A stretch of DNA of 27,319 bases from Planctomycetota bacterium (GCA_003644265.1 QNBX01000048.1:1-27319), one strand, 5' to 3'. Shown: positions 15,740 to 24,118, counted from the stretch's first letter. Notes: generated by a model not told the origin, from the sequence alone. A program made the numbers and translations.

Positions 15740-18361
15740 TCAAGACCCGCCCCAGACGCTGAGCGCCGCCCAGATGCGCGGGTGTTCAAGGTCGCTGCGA
15801 CCGGCCTGCCCGGCCGCTTCGAGCCAGGCGCGCTGGGCCGCCGCCAGGGCGCTGGCGGGGTCGATGCCCTGGCCCCAGGCCTGGGCCACGCTGGCCAGCT
15901 GCCGCTCACGAACAGCGGCGGGCAGGGGCCAGCGCGACAGCAGCGTCCACTCGGCGCCGGCCGTGGCCGCGGCGGCGGACGCCAGGCCGTGGCGGGCATC
16001 GGTCGGGTCGAAGCGGCTGCGGTCGAGGATCAGCAGCGGTGGCAGGTCGAGCTGCGCCAGGCGCCGCCACGGCAGCACCCCGGCGCGCGCGTCGCCGCGC
16101 GCCGCGTGGGGGTCGGGGCTCAGCACGACGCCCGCCAGTCGGCCGCCACCCAGCGCGGTCACCGAAGCCTCCAGCACCTCGGCCGTCGACGCCGCGCGAA
16201 TCAAGCCCGCCACGCTGGCGTCGGCGCCGCGCACGGTCGTGGCGGTCGCGTCCGGGCGCAGGGGACCCGCCGCCAGAGCGGCCTCGCCATAGCGCTGGAT
16301 CAAAGCGGGAAGCACCAACGCCGAGCGCGGCCCGTCGGCCGCTGACGGCTCGTCCGGCGGCGAGCCAGCCGAGCCCGAGCCCGAGCGCGTCGGCTCGTCT
16401 GGCGTCGAATGCGCCGTGGCCGGCCCCAGCTGCGGCTCCCCCACCTGGACCCAGCCTTGCCGGGCGACGGTGCTGCGCTGGCCGGTGGGCGCGTGGGGCA
16501 GCAGGCGCAGCACGCGGCTGCGCACGAGCCACGACACGGGCAGACCGGCCTGGGGCTGCTGCTCGACCCACAGCGCGGGCGGGGCCGCCGCCAGGACGTT
16601 GGGCAGCAGCAGCGTCCAGAGCCTGCGGGCCTGGAGGTCGATGCGCGCGCGCGGACTGAACAGCGCGTCGTACAGCCGCGCGGCGGGTGCGGCCACGTCG
16701 TCGCGCTCGCCCGACCGCAGGGCCTCCGTGACCGCCTGCACCAAGCGCCCCAGGTCGCGCCGCGACGGCAGCCCGAAGGTGGTGGCGCCCAGGGACGAGG
16801 TACACAGCACCAGGTAGCTCAAGGGCTCGCCGGGCAGCACCGCCAGCAAGGCCTCGTCGGGCGAGAGCGCGCCTTGCACGCGGGCGTCGATCCAGGCCGA
16901 GGTCGCCGGCGGCAGGCCCTGGGACGGCCAGCGCCCGGTGAGCGCGCGACGCGCCTCCAGGTACTGCCAGCGCAGGGCTGCGCCCACGCCGTCGCGCAGG
17001 GCCTGTCGGGCCAGGTCGTCGCGTCCGCCGGAGCGCAGTCGCTCGGCGTCCGCCAAGTAGTGGTGCAGAGCCGACCAGGCCAGGCTGGGCAGCTCCACGG
17101 GACAGCTGGCCTGCAGCACCGCCAGCGAGCGGTCGACCCCCGGCGCCGCGCTCGCCGCCAAGGCGGGCATGAGGTCCAGGGCCAGGCCGCGCTCGGGCGG
17201 GCGCTCGGCGTGCAACCAGGCGCGCACCGCGGTGCGCGCCAGGGACCCGGGCAGCTGTGCCAGCAGCTCTTCGGCCGCCTCGGCGCGGCCATCCAGGTGC
17301 AGCGCCACGGCCAGCAACCAGCCCACGGGCTCGGCGTCGGCGTGGCCGTCCAGATCGGCGCGGGCGCGGGTCAGGGCCTGCACCGCCTCGGCGCTGCGCC
17401 CCTCGCTCAGGGCCAGGCGACCCTGCAACACCACGAAGCGCGCCAGGGCCGCGGGCTCGGCCGAGGACGCCAGCAGCGGCTCCAGGCGCTCGGCCACAAG
17501 ATCGTAACGCCCGGCGCGCAGCTGCTCGGAGAGCGAGAGCAGCAGGGCCTCATCGCGCTCGGCGCGGCGCCGCTGGCCCTGTTGCTCAAAGGCCACGGAG
17601 GCCGAGAGCGCCAGCTCGCCCGCAGCCTCGTGCAGGCCCAGGTCCGCCAGCAGCAGAGCCTGGTTGGCCAGGGCCACGGGCGCGGCGGCGGCCTCGCGCC
17701 AGGCCTGCACGGCGCCCTCATCGTCGCCCAGCTGCACCAGGATGGAGGCGCGCTGTCGCAGCAGCGCATCGCGCCGATCGTCCTCGCCGCCGGCTGGGTT
17801 GCGGCGGTTGATCAGCAGCGCTCGATCGATGCGCACCAGGGCCGGCTCGACCTGCCCCAGGGTGAGCGAGAACATGGCCGCCTGCTCGAGGGTCTGCACC
17901 GCCAGGCGCGGGTCCTCCACCTCATCCGCCAGGCGCGCGAGCTGCTCCAGGTAGTCGAGCGCCAGCTGATCGTGCTGCAACAGGCTCTCCACCCGGGCGA
18001 GGTTGCCCAGGGCCAGGCCCTCGGTGCGTCTGTCGCCCAGACGCCGCGCGGCGGCCAGGGCAGGCAGCAGCTTCTCGCGCGCCTCGGCCGGGCGCTCGGC
18101 CAGCTTGAGGCACACGCCCTGCTGGGCGTCGTAGGCCACCGCCAGACGCTCATCGCCGGCCGCGCGGGCCAACTCGGCGGCGCGGGCGTAGAGCGTGGCC
18201 GAGGCGTCGTGTTCGTTGCGGTCGTAGAGCGTCTCTGCCCGCGCCACCAGCTGCGCCAGGGCGGCGGCCGCTTCGTCCGCACCCACAGGTTGGGAGCCGC
18301 GCACGAACCAGAGCCACACCACGCCCAGCAGCAGCACCACGCCGAGCACCCAGCGTCCCAT
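15740..18361 (-). CDS. Membrane-anchored TPR protein with degenerate CHAT domain
   Basis: The 873-residue protein has an N-terminal membrane segment (about 4-21), then tetratricopeptide-type helical repeats from about 30 to 350 (AETLYDRNEHDASATLYARAAEL and similar), a helical middle, and a C-terminal CHAT-like domain from about 500. CHAT domains are caspase-like cysteine peptidases. The fold marks are present, such as the end HPRIWAALSVWGG (from 859) and WTLLSRWPLP, which matches the family's ASLWPVDD. But the catalytic cysteine segment (usually VVLSACETG) reads LLILDRSRFDP (about 776), without cysteine, and I find no HxxHG at the histidine position. It is probably an inactive scaffold or sensor. 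A Ser/Pro/Gly-rich linker lies at about 650-675. The start overlaps the RNase D stop by one base (TGATG). Confidence 0.82.
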   Translation of the reverse strand: MGRWVLGVVLLLGVVWLWFVRGSQPVGADEAAAALAQLVARAETLYDRNEHDASATLYARAAELARAAGDERLAVAYDAQQGVCLKLAERPAEAREKLLPALAAARRLGDRRTEGLALGNLARVESLLQHDQLALDYLEQLARLADEVEDPRLAVQTLEQAAMFSLTLGQVEPALVRIDRALLINRRNPAGGEDDRRDALLRQRASILVQLGDDEGAVQAWREAAAAPVALANQALLLADLGLHEAAGELALSASVAFEQQGQRRRAERDEALLLSLSEQLRAGRYDLVAERLEPLLASSAEPAALARFVVLQGRLALSEGRSAEAVQALTRARADLDGHADAEPVGWLLAVALHLDGRAEAAEELLAQLPGSLARTAVRAWLHAERPPERGLALDLMPALAASAAPGVDRSLAVLQASCPVELPSLAWSALHHYLADAERLRSGGRDDLARQALRDGVGAALRWQYLEARRALTGRWPSQGLPPATSAWIDARVQGALSPDEALLAVLPGEPLSYLVLCTSSLGATTFGLPSRRDLGRLVQAVTEALRSGERDDVAAPAARLYDALFSPRARIDLQARRLWTLLLPNVLAAAPPALWVEQQPQAGLPVSWLVRSRVLRLLPHAPTGQRSTVARQGWVQVGEPQLGPATAHSTPDEPTRSGSGSAGSPPDEPSAADGPRSALVLPALIQRYGEAALAAGPLRPDATATTVRGADASVAGLIRAASTAEVLEASVTALGGGRLAGVVLSPDPHAARGDARAGVLPWRRLAQLDLPPLLILDRSRFDPTDARHGLASAAAATAGAEWTLLSRWPLPAAVRERQLASVAQAWGQGIDPASALAAAQRAWLEAAGQAGRSDLEHPRIWAALSVWGGS

Positions 18362-19503
18362 CAGGACAGGCTCTCGGTCACCACGCGCAGCAGGTCGTCT
18401 CCGTACTCACGCAGGCGCCAGGGCTCCATGCCCGCCACGGCCTCGAGGGCCTCGGGGCTGCTGGGCGCGGCGCGCGAGATGGCCGCCAGCAGGGCCGTGG
18501 TGGCCACGCGCGACACGTCCACTCCGCGCGTCTCGGCGCGCTGGGTGCGCCAGCGGCGCAGGGCCTTGAGCGTGCGCTCCTGGCCCGGGTCGAGGCGGCC
18601 CTCGCCCAGGTCGCCGCCGCGCCGTCGCCCGGCCCGCTTGGGGTAGGGGATCTCGTCGGCGGCCAGGCCCTCGAGCAGCGCCGCCAGCATGTCCTCCACG
18701 TCAGCGAGGGGCAGCTTGCGGTTGGTGCCGCGCACCTTGCGAAAGGCCTCCACCCCGCGCGGGTTGCGGCGGATCAGCTCGAGCAGCGTGCCGTCATGCA
18801 TGACGCGGTAGGGCGCGCAATCCATGCGCTTGGCGATGGCGTTGCGCGCGGCGTAGAGCGCCTTGAGCGCGGCGCGGCGGCTGGCCGGCAGCTCACGCGA
18901 GTCCTTCACGCGCACCCAGTTCTCGGGGTCAAAGGGCTTCTCGGGGATGCAGGCCCGCGCCACGCGACCAAACTCGGACACGGCCTCCTCGTCTCGACCG
19001 AGCTGCTGCAGCTCGGCCAGCAGAATCTCGCGCAACGGGAGCAGCCAGCGCACGTCCATGGCGGCGTACTCGGCCTGCTCCTCAGGCAGCGGCCGAATGC
19101 GCCAATCCGCCTTCTGGTACTTCTTGCTCACATGCACGTCGAAGTGACGCTTCAACACCGCCGCCAGGCCGCAGCCGTCGTGCCCCAGGATCTGCGACGC
19201 GATCATGGTGTCGAACACGCACTCGAAGTTCAGGCCCCAGCGGTCGCGCAGCAGGCCCACGTCGTTCTCGCCGCCGTGCACCACCTTGACCCGCTCGGGG
19301 TCGGCAAAGAGCTCGCCCAGCCCCGACCAGTCGAGCTCGGCCAGGCCGTCGATCAGGGCCTCGCCCTCGGGCCAGCCCAGCTGCACCACGCACAGGCTGG
19401 TGCCGTAGGCGTACATCGAGTCCATCTCACAGTCGAGCGCCAGCACCGGCTCGTCGGCCAGCTGCTGAATGAGGCGGTCGAGGCGGGTCTGGTCGTCGAT
19501 CAT
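18361..19503 (-). CDS. rnd: Ribonuclease D (3'-5' exoribonuclease with two HRDC domains)
   Basis: The 380-residue protein is a DEDDy exonuclease that trims 3' ends of tRNA and other structured RNA in the cytoplasm. The exonuclease motifs are LALDCEMDS (D24, E26), VVHGGENDVGLL (D81) and YAAMD (Y146, D150), all intact. The first HRDC domain covers about 208-285 (AALKALYAARNAIAKRMDCAPYRVMHDGTL region) and the second about 305-375 (LKALRRWRTQRAETRGVDVSRV region), the same order as in E. coli RNase D (375 residues). The ATG at 19503 has no Shine-Dalgarno but TAGACT ends nine bases before it. It is the first gene before the TPR-CHAT protein and coupled to it through TGATG. Confidence 0.95.
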   Translation of the reverse strand: MIDDQTRLDRLIQQLADEPVLALDCEMDSMYAYGTSLCVVQLGWPEGEALIDGLAELDWSGLGELFADPERVKVVHGGENDVGLLRDRWGLNFECVFDTMIASQILGHDGCGLAAVLKRHFDVHVSKKYQKADWRIRPLPEEQAEYAAMDVRWLLPLREILLAELQQLGRDEEAVSEFGRVARACIPEKPFDPENWVRVKDSRELPASRRAALKALYAARNAIAKRMDCAPYRVMHDGTLLELIRRNPRGVEAFRKVRGTNRKLPLADVEDMLAALLEGLAADEIPYPKRAGRRRGGDLGEGRLDPGQERTLKALRRWRTQRAETRGVDVSRVATTALLAAISRAAPSSPEALEAVAGMEPWRLREYGDDLLRVVTESLS

Positions 19504-19512
19504 GGTCGGGAG

Positions 19513-19518
19513 AGTCTA
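19513..19518 (-). promoter_or_regulatory. Putative -10 hexamer (TAGACT) of rnd
   Basis: TAGACT on the minus strand is followed by nine bases and then the ATG at 19503. Transcription would start about three bases before the ATG. No ribosome binding site is present. It repeats the arrangement at 1361-1366 and 1423-1428. Confidence 0.4.
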
Positions 19519-19567
19519 CCCGGACGGCGCTCCGGCTTCTGCTGCCGGACTAGCGCCACGACCGCGT

Positions 19568-19573
19568 TAGCAT
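19568..19573 (+). promoter_or_regulatory. Putative -10 hexamer (TAGCAT)
   Basis: TAGCAT lies 23 bases before the GTG at 19597 in the 93-base divergent gap. A start near 19580 leaves a short leader that carries GGAGA at 19586-19590, six bases before the GTG. That ribosome binding site supports the GTG start; the ATG at 19572 is in a different frame. Confidence 0.35.
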
Positions 19574-19596
19574 GACCGAGTCCTTGGAGATCGCGT

Positions 19597-20280
19597 GTGA
19601 CCGCCCCTGACTGGCACCAGCTCGGCTTCCTGACCCCGGACGCGCCGGACTGCCAGCGCGAGGTCTGGGCCCTGGCGGCGCTGATGCGCTCGCGCCTCGG
19701 CGACAGCCTGCAGAGCCTGGCGCAACTCACCGCCGAGCCGTCGTGGCAGAGCACGCTCGAATTGCAGGCCCAGGCCGCCGCCGCGCTGTCCGAGCAGCTG
19801 TTCGAGGAGGCCGGGGAGGGGGCCCGCCTCAGCGTGCAGGACGACGCCATGATCCGCGAACTGGACGGGGCCCTGTGCGAGGTCATCGGCAGCGGACACG
19901 TGCCCTCGCTGTTGGTCTGTGGCTACGCCGTGCTGGGCGAGCTGGCCCTGGTGCCGCTGCGCCTGCTCGACGAGGTGGCCGGGCACTACGCGCGCGCCAC
20001 CGGGTCGAGCCTGCTGGACGCGGACCATCACCGCATCCTGGGACGCCTGGCGGGCATCGCCATCGACACCAAGAGCCACAGCGCCGGGCTGCGCCGCATG
20101 CTGCGCCACCTGAACGCTCAGCTGGCCGACGTCCACCTGTCCTGGCGACAGACGTTCCACGTCCTGGGCGTGGACGGCGAGCAGCTCACGTCGGCCTCAC
20201 GCGACACCACCCAAACGGCCCTGCGGCACCTGGGCCTGAGCGTGACGCGCACAGACCTGGCCATGTTCCGCGACAGCTGA
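19597..20280 (+). CDS. Helical protein of unknown function
   Basis: The 227-residue protein is soluble and appears almost wholly alpha-helical, with four or five amphipathic helices rich in Ala and Leu and no signal peptide. One central region reads GYAVLGELALVPLRLLDEVAGHYARATG and is followed by DADHHRILGRLAG. The Glu and His spacing recalls a ferritin-like helical bundle, but I cannot place the family, so no function is assigned. It starts with GTG at 19597 behind GGAGA. It stands alone between divergent rnd and the convergent response regulator. Codon use resembles its neighbours, so there is no sign of recent transfer. Confidence 0.7.
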   Translation: MTAPDWHQLGFLTPDAPDCQREVWALAALMRSRLGDSLQSLAQLTAEPSWQSTLELQAQAAAALSEQLFEEAGEGARLSVQDDAMIRELDGALCEVIGSGHVPSLLVCGYAVLGELALVPLRLLDEVAGHYARATGSSLLDADHHRILGRLAGIAIDTKSHSAGLRRMLRHLNAQLADVHLSWRQTFHVLGVDGEQLTSASRDTTQTALRHLGLSVTRTDLAMFRDS

Positions 20281-20293
20281 CAGGACCCGCCCA

Positions 20294-20318
20294 GGGCCTC
20301 TCAGGCCATCCCAGGCCC
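20294..20318. terminator. Weak hairpin between convergent genes
   Basis: GGGCCT at 20294-20299 can pair with AGGCCC at 20313-20318 across 13 bases, in the 115-base gap between two convergent stops (20280 and 20396). TCTCAGGC also occurs twice there, at 20299-20306 and 20320-20327. There is no U-run, so a classic Rho-independent terminator is not shown. Confidence 0.25.
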
Positions 20319-20395
20319 GTCTCAGGCTGCTTCCGGGCACATCGCTGCGCGCGGCGGCGTACGTCGGGGCGAGGCGGCGGGTGCGCGCCCTCGGC

Positions 20396-20806
20396 TCAGG
20401 CCGTCGCGGCGCGCACGGCGCTGACGAACTCGCGCCGATCAAAGGGCTTGGGCAGACAGCGCACGCCACAGGTGGACAGCTCGTCCAGCTGATCGTCACC
20501 CGCACCGGTGATGGCCAGCACGGGCAGCTGCGGGTCGAGGGCGTGCAGCTGGCGCGCCAGCCCCAGGCCGTTCAGGCGCGGCATGACCACGTCCGTCACC
20601 ACCAGCGCCGCGCCGCCAAAGCTCTTGTACCAGGCCAGGGCCTCGGCGCCGTTGCGCGCGGACGTCACCTCATACCCGATATCACGCAGCATGACGGCCA
20701 GGCCCAGACGGCAGTCGGCGTCGTCCTCGGCCACGATGGCCCGGGGGCTGCTGCGCACCTCTTGAGCGTGAATCGCTGCGTTCTGGTCTGGCTTGTGCTG
20801 GTGCAT
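20396..20806 (-). CDS. Single-domain response regulator (CheY-like receiver)
   Basis: The 136-residue protein is one receiver domain without an output domain. It has the acidic pair D28/D29 in VAEDDAD, phosphoacceptor D72 in VVTDVVMPRLNG, T100 in AITGAG and K120 in PKPFD, so the phosphorylation site is complete. About 20 residues of polar extension precede the domain. The ATG at 20806 has GGAGA six bases upstream. The gene is divergent from the hybrid histidine kinase across 220 bases; that kinase is the likely phosphodonor. Without an output domain it acts by binding a partner or as a phosphate relay or sink. Confidence 0.92.
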   Translation of the reverse strand: MHQHKPDQNAAIHAQEVRSSPRAIVAEDDADCRLGLAVMLRDIGYEVTSARNGAEALAWYKSFGGAALVVTDVVMPRLNGLGLARQLHALDPQLPVLAITGAGDDQLDELSTCGVRCLPKPFDRREFVSAVRAATA

Positions 20807-21026
20807 GACGAATCTCCGGTCTGCTCGACTCTCCGACTCGGTTCCGGGCGGAAATAACCGCGGCCGGCCACCTGAGCGTGATCACGGGATCGGCCAGACC
20901 GGGGCTCCGGCTTGAGACACAACTTGAGCCCGCCCCAGTGACAGCCGGCCGCCAAGAAGCCCCAAGTCCGGGCCAGCGGCCGGCCGATGAGGGCCAAGTC
21001 GGCTGCATCCTCGTGGAGAGAGCGAC
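20807..21026. promoter_or_regulatory. Divergent control region of the two-component pair
   Basis: These 220 bases separate the two divergent signalling genes. They hold a perfect 10-base palindrome CGTGATCACG (20877-20886), a direct repeat CTTGAG at 20911-20916 and 20923-20928 (12-base step, about one helix turn), and two GGCCGGCC palindromes at 20862-20869 and 20978-20985. GGAGAG at 21015-21020 is the ribosome binding site of the kinase. I could not settle on promoter hexamers. Confidence 0.4.
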
Positions 21027-22700
21027 GTGACCGCCCCCAGACGCCTGCTGTCCATCGAAGACAATCCGGTGGACGCCTACCTCATCCGCGCCACCTTCAA
21101 GGCCCTGGCCCGGCGACGAGCGGCGGCTCGCTTCGAGCTGACCCAGGCCGCCAGCCTGGCCGAGGGCCTGCGGGAGCTGGAGCGCTGCGACCCGCATGTG
21201 GTGCTGCTGGATCTGGTGCTGCCCGACGCCAGCGGCCCCCAGGCCGTGACGCGTCTGGCCCACGCCCGGCCCGACGTGCCCATCCTGGTGCTCACCAGCC
21301 GCGACGACGAGGCCCTGGCCCTGCGCGCGCTCCAGGCCGGTGCCCAGGACTACCTGGTCAAGGGGCGGCTCGACATGCGGCTCCTGGATCGCGTGGTGCT
21401 GCACGCCATCGAGCGCCAGCGCCTGTCGTCGGCCCTGGCCCGGGCCCACGAGCGCGAGCTGGAGCGGCGCGACGAGTTCCTCAGCCACGTCTCGCACGAG
21501 CTGCGCACGCCGCTCTCCGCCATCCAGCAGTTTGCGTCCATCCTGGGCGACGGCCTGACCGGCGAGCTGCCCGCGGAGCAGGCCGAGTGCGTGGAGGTCG
21601 TCTCCCGCAACGCGCGCCATCTGCGGCGCATGGTCGACGACCTGCTGGACGTGGCCCGGCTCGACGCCGGACGCCTGGTGGTGCGCCGCGCCCCCGTGCC
21701 GCTGCAGCCCATCGTCGAGCGCACCCTGGCCGACCTCTCGGCGCGCGTGGCCCAGAAGGGCCTGCGCCTCAGCACGCGACTGAGCCCGACCGCGCAGGTC
21801 TACGCCGACCCCATGCGCGCGGGCCAGGTGCTGGCGAACCTGCTCGAGAACGCCGTCAAGTTCACGCCCGAGGGCGGCTCCATCCAGGTGTCTCTGAGCG
21901 CGGGCCAGGACGGACCCGAATTCGTGCGCCTGTCGGTCACGGACAGCGGCTGCGGCATCGAGCCGGGCGAGCTCGCGGGCATCTTCGGTCGCCTGCGCCA
22001 GGCGCCCAGCGCCCCCTGCGAGGACAGCCGCCGCGGCCTGGGCCTGGGACTGCACATCTGCCGCCAGATCGTCGAGCGGCACGGCGGTTGGATCTGGGCC
22101 GAGAGCACGCCGGGCGAAGGCAGTAGCTTCCACGTGACCCTGCCGGTGTTCTCCCTGGAGCGCATGCTGGCGCCGCTGCTGGCCCGTCGAGAGGGCCGTG
22201 ACGAGCCCTTCCATGTGGTCGGCATCTCCTGGCTCGAGGGCCAGCGCCCCAGCGCACGCCAGCTCGAGTCTGTCGACGCCGCCGTGCGTCGCTGCGGCGA
22301 GGAGGCGCAGGGCGTGGTGCTCCCGAGCCGGAGCAACGGGCACGAACGCAGGCTGGTGCTGCGCTCCAGCGGCGCCGTGGCCCGCGCGCTGGTGCAGCGC
22401 CTGCGACGGCGCCTGACCCGCCATGCGTCGCCAAGCGACAGCGCCCCGCGCCCGCAGATCAGCCGACACCTGCTGCTCTCGCCGCCGCCCGGCGGCTGCG
22501 CCAGCGTGCTGCCCGAGCTGGGTCGGCGCCTCGGCCTGTCATGCGCCGTCGCGACGCGCCTGGCCAGGACCCACAGCCCTGGCCAGGCCGCGCTGCACGC
22601 GCCCGGCCAGCCCGCGCCGCAGCCCTCGCCCGCGCCGCAGCCCCCGCCCGCGCTTCAGCGACGCCAGGCCAAGGGCACCAGCAGCACGATGACGCAGTAG
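21027..22700 (+). CDS. Hybrid receiver/histidine kinase
   Basis: The 557-residue cytoplasmic protein starts with a receiver domain (about 5-125; E11/D12, phosphoacceptor D62, T90, K112). A linker helix leads to HisKA with FLSHVSHELRTPL (151-163, H157), then HATPase_c with the N box LANLLENAVKF (269-279), DSGCG (306-310) and GLGLG (337-341). No membrane segment or sensor domain is present, so its input probably comes through phosphorylation of D62. Residues about 378-450 may form a small domain that faintly recalls a degenerate GGDEF (RSNGHERRLVLRSS, VQRLRRRL). A Pro/Gln/Ala-rich tail follows and runs 46 bases into the convergent trkH. The GTG start at 21027 has GGAGAG six bases upstream. Confidence 0.93.
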   Translation: MTAPRRLLSIEDNPVDAYLIRATFKALARRRAAARFELTQAASLAEGLRELERCDPHVVLLDLVLPDASGPQAVTRLAHARPDVPILVLTSRDDEALALRALQAGAQDYLVKGRLDMRLLDRVVLHAIERQRLSSALARAHERELERRDEFLSHVSHELRTPLSAIQQFASILGDGLTGELPAEQAECVEVVSRNARHLRRMVDDLLDVARLDAGRLVVRRAPVPLQPIVERTLADLSARVAQKGLRLSTRLSPTAQVYADPMRAGQVLANLLENAVKFTPEGGSIQVSLSAGQDGPEFVRLSVTDSGCGIEPGELAGIFGRLRQAPSAPCEDSRRGLGLGLHICRQIVERHGGWIWAESTPGEGSSFHVTLPVFSLERMLAPLLARREGRDEPFHVVGISWLEGQRPSARQLESVDAAVRRCGEEAQGVVLPSRSNGHERRLVLRSSGAVARALVQRLRRRLTRHASPSDSAPRPQISRHLLLSPPPGGCASVLPELGRRLGLSCAVATRLARTHSPGQAALHAPGQPAPQPSPAPQPPPALQRRQAKGTSSTMTQ

Positions 22701-24112
22701 AACTCCAGGCGCCCCAGCAGCATGCAGCCCATGAGCACCAGCTTGGTGAGGTCGCCGAGCGCCGCGAAGTTGCTGGTGGGCCCCACCGCGTCGAGCCCGG
22801 GGCCGATGTTGGACAGGCAGCTCAACACGGCGGAGAACGACGTGGCCACGCTGTTGCCGAGCAGCAGCAGCAGCAGCATGCCGGCGAACAGCGACATCAG
22901 GTAGAGCACGAAGAAGCCGGTGGTCTTCACCACCAGCTCCTCGGTCAGGGTGCGCTGACCGACCTTGACCACGAACACCGCGCGCGGGCGCAGCAGCCGG
23001 CGCACCTCGCGCATGCCCGCCTTGATGGCGACGATCAGGCGCACCACCTTGGCGCCGCCGCCCGTGGAGCCCGCGCAGGCGCCGCAGAACATCACCAGCA
23101 AGACCAGCACGTGCAGTCCCGCCGGCCAGAGCTCGTAGTCGGCGGTCACGAAACCGGTGGATGTGAGCAGCGTCACGGTCGTGAACAGGCAGTCGCGCAG
23201 CAGCGGCTCCAGCCCGGTCAGCCCCTCGCCGCGCGCCAGCAGCCCCACCATGAAGGCCAGCGTCACGCCCGCGATGATGAGCACATAGACACGCAGCTCC
23301 GCGTTCCGAACCACGCGATCGATGCGGCCGCGCACGGCCTGCAACAGGATCACGAAGTTCACACCCGCCAGGAACATGAACACGATCACGATCCATTGCA
23401 CCGCCGGTCCAAAGGACGCGAGCGAGTCGGCGCGCGTGCCGAAGCCCCCGGTGGCCACCGTCGCGAAGGTGTGGCAGACGGCGTCCAGCGGCGTCATGCC
23501 CACGGCCCAGAGCGCTCCGAACTCCACCAGCGTCAGGCCCACGTAGATGGCCCAGAGCACCTTGGCGGTGGAGGAGATGCGTGGCAGCAGCTTCTCGGAC
23601 TCGGGTCCCGGCACTTCGGCCTGAAACAGGAAGTTGCCGCCCGCGCCCAGCGCCGGCAGGATCGCCACCGACATGGCCACGATGCCCATGCCACCCACCC
23701 AGTGCGTGGTGGAGCGCCACAGCAGCAGCGCGGGCGAGAGCTGGGCGGGGTCATCCAGGATCGAGGCGCCGGTGGTGGTGAAGCCGCTCAGCACCTCGAA
23801 GCAGGCGTCCACCACCGAGGGGATGGCGTCCGTGATCACGAAGGGCATGGCGCCCAGCGCGGTGAACACCAGCCAGGATGCCGTGACCACGGCAAAGGCC
23901 TCGCCCACGCCGAAAGCCTCCTGTCGCAGCTCAAAGGAGAGGGTCAGCGCCATGCCGAGGCCGAGGCTCACCGCGGCCGACAGCACGAAGGCGTCCACCA
24001 GCGCGGTCTCCACGCCCGGCCCCGTGACCAGCAGCACCAAGGGCGTCACCAGCAGCACGGACATGACCATGCACAGGCGCCCGATGATGTGAAGGACCGC
24101 TCCGATATCCAT
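22655..24112 (-). CDS. trkH: TrkH/KtrB-family K+ channel subunit (second copy)
   Basis: The 485-residue integral membrane protein has the four M1-P-M2 repeats of the TrkH/KtrB/HKT group, which let K+ through the inner membrane under control of a TrkA ring. The pore loops are TTTGA (112-116), ATGGF (220-224), TSTGF (317-321) and NIGPG (435-439), each with the filter glycine. The gate loop GSTGGGAK (348-355) matches classical TrkH. It follows the other trkH by six bases; its ribosome binding site GGAGG is inside the last codons of that gene. Pairwise comparison with the neighbour shows 43 of 60 identical residues at 101-160. The 3' end overlaps the kinase gene by 46 bases. The conserved end PLAWRR confirms the stop. 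Confidence 0.94.
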   Translation of the reverse strand: MDIGAVLHIIGRLCMVMSVLLVTPLVLLVTGPGVETALVDAFVLSAAVSLGLGMALTLSFELRQEAFGVGEAFAVVTASWLVFTALGAMPFVITDAIPSVVDACFEVLSGFTTTGASILDDPAQLSPALLLWRSTTHWVGGMGIVAMSVAILPALGAGGNFLFQAEVPGPESEKLLPRISSTAKVLWAIYVGLTLVEFGALWAVGMTPLDAVCHTFATVATGGFGTRADSLASFGPAVQWIVIVFMFLAGVNFVILLQAVRGRIDRVVRNAELRVYVLIIAGVTLAFMVGLLARGEGLTGLEPLLRDCLFTTVTLLTSTGFVTADYELWPAGLHVLVLLVMFCGACAGSTGGGAKVVRLIVAIKAGMREVRRLLRPRAVFVVKVGQRTLTEELVVKTTGFFVLYLMSLFAGMLLLLLLGNSVATSFSAVLSCLSNIGPGLDAVGPTSNFAALGDLTKLVLMGCMLLGRLEFYCVIVLLVPLAWRR

Positions 24113-24118
24113 GCTCGC

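Noticed and set aside
16340..16410. GAGCCC repeats as a functional DNA repeat
   Set aside because: They encode the Ser/Pro/Gly/Glu-rich linker of the CHAT protein and are explained by its composition.
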